54,905 nt of DNA from Actinomadura logoneensis. Its GTDB lineage: Bacteria > Actinomycetota > Actinomycetes > Streptosporangiales > Streptosporangiaceae. Location: assembly GCF_003428695.1 (NCBI RefSeq), contig NZ_QURH01000211.1, forward strand, positions 1-54,905, in the 5' to 3' direction. The position numbers and the translations under genes are program-made. Shown piece after piece: positions 49,286 through 54,905 of this stretch (the first letter of the stretch is position 1; every line of letters begins with the position of its first letter). The notes under the pieces are model-generated. The model worked only from the letters and a program-made list of their open reading frames with translations. It was not told the origin of the DNA and searched no databases.

Positions 49286-49598
49286 CCGCGCCCAGACGCC
49301 GGACGGTCATCGGCTCGGCGAGGATGCGGTCGAACACCATCTCGGCATGCCGGAAGTGCGGCGTCGCGAAGTGGGCGCCGAGGGCCGCCGGGCCCGTCCA
49401 CTCCTCGACGACCACCATCCGGGAGGGGTCGTTGGGATCGGCGTACGGCCGGTAGGCGAGGCATCCGGGCTCGTCCAGCGACGGTTCGACCATCGCCTCC
49501 AGCGCGGTGCGAAGCCGGTCCTCCTGCCCTCCCATCGCGCGGAGCTCCGCGACGACGAACAGAGTCACGTCCTTTTCCTTCACGTTCGGCTCACTCAT
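49275..49598 (-). CDS. Antibiotic biosynthesis monooxygenase/quinol monooxygenase-like protein
   Basis: A 107-aa dimeric alpha+beta barrel (ABM) protein. The pattern VTLFVVAELRAMGGQEDRLR, EPGCLAYRPYADPND, then MVVVEEWTGPAALGAHF with THFxHA-like FATPHFRHAE is typical of YgiN-like quinol monooxygenases. The Tyr-His contacts for cofactor-free oxygenation are approximately preserved. It follows the aldo-keto reductase by 41 bp in the same orientation and overlaps the ArsR gene end by 11 bp. The pair is probably regulated by the MmyB-like protein upstream. Confidence 0.9.
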   Translation of the reverse strand: MSEPNVKEKDVTLFVVAELRAMGGQEDRLRTALEAMVEPSLDEPGCLAYRPYADPNDPSRMVVVEEWTGPAALGAHFATPHFRHAEMVFDRILAEPMTVRRLGAVTP

Positions 49599-49639
49599 GT
49601 CCTGCCCCTTCGTTTTTTCTCGCATCCGTCTCGCGACCT

Positions 49640-50698
49640 TCACGGGCGGGCCGGGCCGGTGCCCGCTCCCGTCGCGGTGATGGCGTCGGCCACCTCGTCG
49701 ATGTCGGCCCGGGTCAGGCGGACGTCCGCCGCGCCGATCCAGCCGTCCACCTGCCGCGCGAAGCGGGCGCCGACGATCGCGCCGGTGAGGCCGGGCCAGG
49801 CCAGCGCCCACGCGATCGCGACCTCGGCGACGCTCACTCCGTGCCGCTCGGCGATGGGCCGCAGCGCGTCCGCGAGCCGCAGGTTCGCGGCGAGACCGGT
49901 GGTGAAGTCGGCGTGCGCGGTCCGCCAGTCGTCGGACGGCAGGTTCGCCACGCGCTCGGCCGAGAACGTGCCCGTGAGCAGCCCGGACTGCAGCGGTGAG
50001 TAGCCGATCACCGCGGTCCCGTTCTCCTTCGCCCACGCGATCTCGGCGGCGGCCGACCGGTTGATCGCCGAGAACGGCGGCTGGACGGCGTCCACGTGCG
50101 CGATCCTCTCGGCGGCGGCGAGCTGCTCGGCCGAGTGGTTCGACAGGCCGATCGCGCGGACCTTCCCCTCCGCCTTCAGGTCGGCCATGACCTGCCAGTA
50201 CTCCTCCAGCGGCGTCGCGTTCGGCGACACCGCGCCGAACCCGCCGCCCGCGTACTCCAGCGACTCGCCGGTGTCGGGGTAGTGCACCTGGTAGAGGTCG
50301 ATGCGCTCGACGCCGAGGCGGCGCAGCGAGTCCTCGACCTCCCGGCGGACGCTCTCCGGCCTCATGATCCGGCGGGGCGCGGCCGACGGGTTCTCCGGGT
50401 CCCAGACGAGGCCCGCCTTGGTGAACACGTACGGGCGGTCGGCCTCGGGCAGCCCGGCGATCGCCCGGCCGACGAGCTCCTCGGAGTGGCCGAGGCCGTA
50501 GACGGCGGCGGTGTCGATCCAGTTGACGCCGAGCTCCAGCGCGTGCCGGATCGCCGCGACCGAGTCGGCGTCGTCCGTCTCGCCCCAGCCGAACGTCCAG
50601 CCCGCCCCGGACACGGCCCACGACCCGAAGCCGAGGCGGGTGACGTCCATGTCGGTGCCGCCGAACCGCACCGTCTCGTTGATCCTGCTGTCGGTCAT
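49640..50698 (-). CDS. Aldo/keto reductase
   Basis: A 352-aa AKR-family oxidoreductase. The catalytic tetrad is complete: Asp in IDTAAVYG with Tyr, Lys in VFTKAGL, and His in YQVHYPD. The NADPH-binding end GYSPLQSGLLTG and IVGARFARQVD are present. It resembles the YajO/perakine-reductase-like AKR group that reduces aldehydes. ATG with a weak AGGAA upstream; longer in-frame starts are unsupported. It is the first gene of a two-gene operon with the ABM protein and divergent from the MmyB-like regulator, the usual setup for that regulator class. Confidence 0.93.
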   Translation of the reverse strand: MTDSRINETVRFGGTDMDVTRLGFGSWAVSGAGWTFGWGETDDADSVAAIRHALELGVNWIDTAAVYGLGHSEELVGRAIAGLPEADRPYVFTKAGLVWDPENPSAAPRRIMRPESVRREVEDSLRRLGVERIDLYQVHYPDTGESLEYAGGGFGAVSPNATPLEEYWQVMADLKAEGKVRAIGLSNHSAEQLAAAERIAHVDAVQPPFSAINRSAAAEIAWAKENGTAVIGYSPLQSGLLTGTFSAERVANLPSDDWRTAHADFTTGLAANLRLADALRPIAERHGVSVAEVAIAWALAWPGLTGAIVGARFARQVDGWIGAADVRLTRADIDEVADAITATGAGTGPARP

Positions 50699-50823
50699 CT
50701 TCGTCGTTCCGTTCCTGCTCGGTGGGTTCCGCTGACCAGAACCCTGGCCGGGCGCGAACGGCCTACCCAGTGCCCGCCCGTGCCTGGGCACCGCGTGACC
50801 AGGCTGCGGTGGTCCTCGCCCGC

Positions 50824-50835
50824 GATACTGGGGCC
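50824..50835 (+). promoter_or_regulatory. Leaderless-type -10 element
   Basis: GATACT (50824-50829), then six bases and the ATG of the MmyB-like regulator, with no ribosome binding site. Confidence 0.4.
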
Positions 50836-51705
50836 ATGGCTTTGGACAGACGCGCCGAACTGGGCGAATTCCTCCGATCCCGCCGGGCGCGGCTGCGGCC
50901 CGAGGAGCTCGGGCTGCCCGACTACGGCGGGCGGCGGCGCGTCCCCGGTCTGCGGCGCGAGGAGCTCGCCCGGCTCGCCGGGGTCAGCGTCGACCACTAC
51001 GTCCGCCTGGAACAGGGCCGCACGCTGCACTTCTCCGAGGAGGTCATCGACGCCGTCGCCCGCGCGCTGCGGCTGGACGCGGCCGAGCGCGAACACCTGG
51101 CCCGCCTCGCGCGGCCGTGGTCCGGGACGGGCGCGCCCGCCGGGCCGCAGACCGTCCGGCCGGGACTGCGGCGGCTGCTGGACACGGCGTCGGACGTCCC
51201 CGCGTACATCGTCGGGCGCGGCACGGACGTCCTCGCCTGGAACCACCTCGCCGCCGCGCTCGTCATCGACTTCGGCGCGCTGCCGCCGGAGGAGCGCAAC
51301 CTCGCCCGGCTCGTCTGCCGGGACGAGGGCATGCGCGCGCTCTACGAGGACTGGCCCGGCAAGGTCGCCGACGTCGCCGCCTACCTGCGGCTCGACGCGT
51401 CCCGGCACCCGGACGACCCGCGCCTCGCCGCGCTCGTCGAGGAGCTGTCGGCGGGCACCCCCGAGTTCGCGGCGGCGTGGGCGGAGCAGCGCGTCCGCGA
51501 CAAGACCCACGGACGCTACGTCTACCTGCACCCGGTCGTCGGCCGGATCGACCTCGGCTACGAGACCCTGCGCCTCCCGGACGACCCGGACCAGGCGCTC
51601 GTCGCGCACACCGTCGAGGAGGACTCCCCGTCCGAGGCGGCGCTCCGCATCCTCGCCACCCTCGCCCACCGCCCCGCGCCCAGCTCCAGCCACCGTGCGG
51701 GATGA
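50836..51705 (+). CDS. MmyB-like helix-turn-helix regulator
   Basis: A 289-aa protein. The N-terminal HTH (about 8-85) contains RRRVPGLRREELARLAGVSV, then YVRLEQGRTLHFSEEVIDAV, the diagnostic GLRREE-A-LAGVSV-Y---EQGR pattern. The C-terminal PAS-like MLTR/MmyB ligand-binding domain (about 105-270) has VPAYIVGRGTDVLAWN and a conserved GRYVYLHPVVG. MLTR-type proteins bind fatty-acid-like ligands and usually repress a divergent dehydrogenase or reductase. Here the divergent aldo/keto reductase (start 50698) is the probable target. Confidence 0.93.
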   Translation: MALDRRAELGEFLRSRRARLRPEELGLPDYGGRRRVPGLRREELARLAGVSVDHYVRLEQGRTLHFSEEVIDAVARALRLDAAEREHLARLARPWSGTGAPAGPQTVRPGLRRLLDTASDVPAYIVGRGTDVLAWNHLAAALVIDFGALPPEERNLARLVCRDEGMRALYEDWPGKVADVAAYLRLDASRHPDDPRLAALVEELSAGTPEFAAAWAEQRVRDKTHGRYVYLHPVVGRIDLGYETLRLPDDPDQALVAHTVEEDSPSEAALRILATLAHRPAPSSSHRAG

Positions 51706-51756
51706 CCACTCCGCCCCTGAGCAGGCCGGCCGCGCGTGACTCAGCCGCCGCGTGGC

Positions 51757-52416
51757 TCAGCCGCGCGGGGTGACCAGGCCGGACTCGTAGGCGAGGACGA
51801 CGAGCTGGGCGCGGTCCCGGGCGCCCAGCTTGACCATCGCCCGGTTGACGTGCGTCTTCGCGGTCACCGGGCTGATGTCCATCCGGACCGCGATCTCGTC
51901 GTTGGCCAGGCCCTGCGCGACCAGCGCGACGGCCTCCCGCTCCCGGTTGGTCAGCCTCTCCAGGCCCGTCCCCGGCCCCGGGCGGACCGGCCGCGTGACG
52001 TACTCGCCGATCAGCCGCCGGGTGATGGACGGCGCGAGCAGCGCGTCGCCGCGCGCCGCGACCCGCACCGAGTGCAGCAGGTCCTCCGGCTCGATGTCCT
52101 TCACCAGGAACCCGGCGGCCCCGGCGCGCAGCGCGTTGAACACGTACTCGTCGAAGCCGTAGTTGGTCAGGATGACGACGTGCACCCCGGCCAGCGCGGG
52201 GTCGGCGGCGATGCGGCGGGTCGTCTCGATGCCGTCCATGACCGGCATCTGGATGTCGACGAGCGCGACGTCCGGGAGCCGTTCGCGGGCGAGCGCCAGC
52301 CCCTCCGCGCCGTCGCCGGCCTCGGCGACCACCTCGATGTCGTCCTCGGCGTCGAGCAGCGCGCGGAACCCGCCGCGCAGCAGCGGCTGGTCGTCCACCA
52401 GCAGCACGCCGATCAC
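51757..52416 (-). CDS. NarL/FixJ (LuxR-type) response regulator
   Basis: A 219-aa response regulator. The receiver domain (1-125) has acidic pocket VDDQPL, phosphoacceptor Asp in ALVDIQMPVMDG and the Lys in GFLVKDI. The LuxR helix-turn-helix (about 150-215) is LTNREREAVALVAQGLANDE, then SPVTAKTHVNRAMVKLGARD. The GTG start overlaps the kinase stop by four bases (GTGA), so it is co-translated with its cognate kinase. Targets are unknown; the neighbouring MMPL gene is one candidate. Confidence 0.95.
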   Translation of the reverse strand: MIGVLLVDDQPLLRGGFRALLDAEDDIEVVAEAGDGAEGLALARERLPDVALVDIQMPVMDGIETTRRIAADPALAGVHVVILTNYGFDEYVFNALRAGAAGFLVKDIEPEDLLHSVRVAARGDALLAPSITRRLIGEYVTRPVRPGPGTGLERLTNREREAVALVAQGLANDEIAVRMDISPVTAKTHVNRAMVKLGARDRAQLVVLAYESGLVTPRG

Positions 52417-53552
52417 GGGACGGGCGCCGCGGGCGACACGGGCAGCTCGGCCCGCACGCTGAAACCGCCCTCGTCGCGGGGCTCGGCGCGCAGCCGCCCG
52501 CCGAGCGCGGTGACGCGCTCGCGCATCCCGAGCAGTCCCACGCCGGGAACGGGCGGGCTGCCGGGGACGGCGCCGCCGTCGTCGTCGACCCGGATCGCGA
52601 GCATGTCCGGACGGTAGTCGATCACGATGGACGCCGTCGTCGCGGCGGCGTGCCGGGCGGTGTTCGTCAGCGACTCCTGGACGATCCGGTAGGCGGTGCG
52701 GTCCACCGCCGCCGGCACGTCCTGCGGCCGGCCCTCGATCGTCAGGACGGTGTTCAGGCCCGTCCCCCGGGCGCGTTCGACCAGGTCGGGGACGTGGTCC
52801 AGGCCGTACGCCGGGGAGCCCGAGTCGTCCCGCAGGGTCTCCAGCGTGGCGCGCAGCTCGCGGGACGCCTCCCGTCCGGCCTCCTGGATCGCCAGCAGCG
52901 CCTCGGGCACCCGCTCGCCGCGCTTGCGCGCCAGGTGGACGGCCACCCCGGCCTGCACCTTGATGATCGAGATCTGGTGGGTGAGCGAGTCGTGCAGCTC
53001 GCGCGCGATGTGCAGCCGCTCCTCGCTGGCGCGCAGCCGCGCCGCCTCCTCGCGGGTGCGCTCGGCCTCGTCCGCGCGCCGCTCGGCCTGCCGCAGCGCC
53101 TCCCCGGCGGCCCCGGCGGCGATCAGCCACGCGATCTCCAGGACGCCCCGGGCCTGCACGAACGACTCGCCCACCGACCAGTGGTGCGGCGAGACCATCG
53201 CCGCGACCGGCAGCGTCAGCAGCAGCATCACGCTCGCCGCAACCGTGACGAGCCGGTGCCCGGCCCGGACCGCGGTGTAGGTGGCGAACAGGTACGCGAC
53301 GGCGGGCACCTCGAACCCGACCGCCTGGTAGCCGGCGACGCACATCCAGGCGACGACCAGCACCGGGACCGGGGCCCGGCGGACGAACGCCATCGCGAGG
53401 CCGCTGACCGCGATCAGCGCGTAGCCGCAGAGGTCCAGCCCGACGGCGGGGTGCCCCTCGCCCGCGGCGGTGATCAGCAGCGCCGCCGCGAGGAAGACGG
53501 CGATCAGCCAGTCCCTGTGCCTGGACCAGACGGCGGACAGTCCGGTGCTCAT
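52413..53552 (-). CDS. Sensor histidine kinase (NarL-type partner, HisKA_3)
   Basis: A 379-aa kinase with an N-terminal membrane part of about five helices (14-150) and no obvious extracellular sensor loop, so it probably senses a membrane signal. A coiled coil (about 152-182) leads to the HisKA_3 dimerisation helix with phosphorylated His in ARELHDSLTHQIS. The ATPase domain shows ESLTNTARHA (N box), DDGG (G1 box) and VGLLGMRERV (G2 box). It is paired with the downstream response regulator by a 4-bp overlap. The stimulus is unknown. Confidence 0.95.
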   Translation of the reverse strand: MSTGLSAVWSRHRDWLIAVFLAAALLITAAGEGHPAVGLDLCGYALIAVSGLAMAFVRRAPVPVLVVAWMCVAGYQAVGFEVPAVAYLFATYTAVRAGHRLVTVAASVMLLLTLPVAAMVSPHHWSVGESFVQARGVLEIAWLIAAGAAGEALRQAERRADEAERTREEAARLRASEERLHIARELHDSLTHQISIIKVQAGVAVHLARKRGERVPEALLAIQEAGREASRELRATLETLRDDSGSPAYGLDHVPDLVERARGTGLNTVLTIEGRPQDVPAAVDRTAYRIVQESLTNTARHAAATTASIVIDYRPDMLAIRVDDDGGAVPGSPPVPGVGLLGMRERVTALGGRLRAEPRDEGGFSVRAELPVSPAAPVP

Positions 53553-53775
53553 AGGCGCAACCTAACCAAAACCGGGCGGCGGCACCTCCTGCCCGCGGAC
53601 GAGGGGGCCACTACCGCGAGCGCAGTAGGCCCACGGCGTCCGCAGCAGAAAGGGCCGGAGAAATGCGGCGCCGGGCGTAGCGCGAATTCACCACGACGGG
53701 CGGACGACTTTCACGAATGCGCGCGAAATCATCAATTCCGTTCGGCCGCGGAACAACGGCACAAGGAGTTTGATG

Positions 53776-54905
53776 ATGACGACCGAGACCCCACGCGAGG
53801 GCGGCGTCCTGGCGGGACTCGCCCGCTTCTGCTACCGGCGACGACGCCTGGTCCTGCTGGCCTGGATCGTGGGCGTGCTCGCGGTGGCGGTCGGCGGGTT
53901 CGGCTTCGGGGCCGCCTCGAACAACGATTTCTCCGGTGGCGGATCCGGGTCCGCCGAGGCGCAGACACTGATCAAGCGGCATTTCCCCGAACAGCAGGGT
54001 GACACGCTGACCCTCGCCATCAAGGCGGACCGCGGGATCGACGACCCGGCCGCCCGGCAGCGGATCGAGAAGGTCGTCTCCGTCCTGGACGCCTCGCCCG
54101 TGACGGGCCCGGTGACCTCGCCCTACACCGATCCGTCGCTGGTCACCAAGGACCGCCGGATCGCCCGCACGACCATCCCGCTGACCAGCCAGGACGTGAA
54201 GAAGTCCGAGGTGGCGTCGCTGGTCACGGCGGTCAAGGACGCGTCGGGCGGCGCCGTGACCCTCGGGCTCGCGGGCGAGCAGGCGCAGAAGGCCGAGGCT
54301 CCCGCGCAGGGACCGGGTGAGGCGGTCGGGATCCTGGCGGCGGCGATCATCCTGTTCATCGCGTTCGGCTCGCTCGTCGCGATGGGCCTGCCGATCGTCA
54401 CCGCGCTGATGGCGATCGTCGGCGGGATCGCGCTGATGAAGCTGGTCGGGTACGTCTTCCCCGCGCCGGACTTCACCGCGATCGTCTCCGCCCTGATCGG
54501 GCTCGGCGTCGGCATCGACTACGCACTGTTCATCGTGACGCGCTACAAGGACGCCCTGAAGGACGGTGACGACCCGGAGGCCGCGACGGTCAGGGCGATC
54601 ACCACCGCCGGGCACGCCGTGCTGTTCGCCGGGACGACCGTCGTGATCGCGCTGCTCGGCCTGGTCGCCATGGGACAGCGGCTGATGACCGGCGTGGGCG
54701 TCGCCGCGTCCGTGACCGTGCTGGTCACGATGGTCGCCGCGGTGACGCTGCTACCCGCGTTCCTCGGCTTCACCGGCCACCGGATCAACGCGCTGCGGCT
54801 GCCCCGGCGCGCGGCCCGGGGCGAGGGCGCCGGCCCGGCCCGGCGGACGCCCGCCGAGCGCTGGGCGACCGCGGTGCAGCGCCGTCCGGTGATCGCGGCC
54901 GCCCT
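53776..54905 (+). CDS. MMPL family transporter (3' partial)
   Basis: The frame is open to the window end; 376 residues are visible. A first membrane helix (VLLAWIVGVLAVAVGGFGFG) follows a short basic N-terminus. A periplasmic domain of about 150 residues comes next. A bundle of helices with the RND-type signature then appears (SALIGLGVGIDYALFIVTRY, then VLFAGTTVVIALLGL). These are MMPL/RND exporters of lipids or other envelope compounds. AAGGAG lies seven bases before the ATG at 53776; an adjacent ATG at 53773 is less well spaced. It starts 223 bp from the divergent histidine kinase gene. Confidence 0.93.
   Translation, partial: MTTETPREGGVLAGLARFCYRRRRLVLLAWIVGVLAVAVGGFGFGAASNNDFSGGGSGSAEAQTLIKRHFPEQQGDTLTLAIKADRGIDDPAARQRIEKVVSVLDASPVTGPVTSPYTDPSLVTKDRRIARTTIPLTSQDVKKSEVASLVTAVKDASGGAVTLGLAGEQAQKAEAPAQGPGEAVGILAAAIILFIAFGSLVAMGLPIVTALMAIVGGIALMKLVGYVFPAPDFTAIVSALIGLGVGIDYALFIVTRYKDALKDGDDPEAATVRAITTAGHAVLFAGTTVVIALLGLVAMGQRLMTGVGVAASVTVLVTMVAAVTLLPAFLGFTGHRINALRLPRRAARGEGAGPARRTPAERWATAVQRRPVIAAA

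Overview
The window looks like chromosome of a high-GC filamentous actinobacterium. Reasons: very GC-rich codon third positions, many GTG starts, a mycothiol-conjugate amidase (mca), PASTA-less Ser/Thr kinases fused to WD40-type repeats, a TIGR04222 protein, ArsR/TetR/PadR/MmyB-like regulators next to exporters, and at least eight leaderless-type promoters. The overall flavour fits Thermomonosporaceae (Actinomadura-like), but that assignment is inference. Both window ends cut a gene: a coiled-coil protein at the left and an MMPL transporter at the right.

Layout. 1-8.3 kb: coiled-coil protein with an Ala/Pro repeat tail, two small membrane proteins, a HAD phosphatase, recQ, adenosine deaminase and a secreted DUF5666-like protein. 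8.5-14.3 kb: macro-domain protein, tiny hydrophobic proteins, a TetR-MFS-PLP-lyase operon with overlapping genes, and an unrecognised 374-aa protein. 14.3-20.4 kb: a visibly lower-GC island next to a tRNA-Arg(ACG). It holds a tyrosine integrase abutting the tRNA 3' end, a broken P-loop NTPase/kinase gene, and a tightly overlapping pair made of a DUF262 (GmrSD-type) protein and a HipA-like kinase. 20.4-24.2 kb: tRNA-Arg, a lipoprotein-like gene, tRNA-Ser(GCU), two secreted four-Cys proteins (one strikingly hydrophobin-like) and a Ser/Thr kinase pseudogene. 24.3-33.6 kb: YCII and VOC proteins divergent from a TetR gene, an ATP-dependent DNA ligase, an EF-hand protein, a 2-oxoglutarate oxygenase, a cupin-XRE regulator divergent from an AzlCD exporter pair, a MaoC hydratase, an ASCH-DinB fusion, a DinB paralogue and a TIGR04222 protein. 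33.7-43.8 kb: FMN reductase/DHA2 exporter/DsbA operon, a Zn-alcohol dehydrogenase divergent from its TetR, two tandem kinase-WD40 genes, and a PadR-GDSL pair. 43.8-54.9 kb: mca, TetR/DHA2 exporter, MFS/ArsR (the ArsR gene is frameshifted by a perfect 31-bp tandem duplication), aldo-keto reductase plus quinol-monooxygenase-like gene divergent from an MmyB-like regulator, a two-component system and an MMPL transporter.

Most of the window is housekeeping plus many small regulator/exporter or regulator/oxidoreductase modules in divergent arrangement with recognisable palindromes between them. The two regions most likely to hold something undescribed are the DUF262-HipA island (15.2-18.2 kb), which may be a defence or toxin module, and the hydrophobin-like secreted protein at 22.7-23.0 kb.
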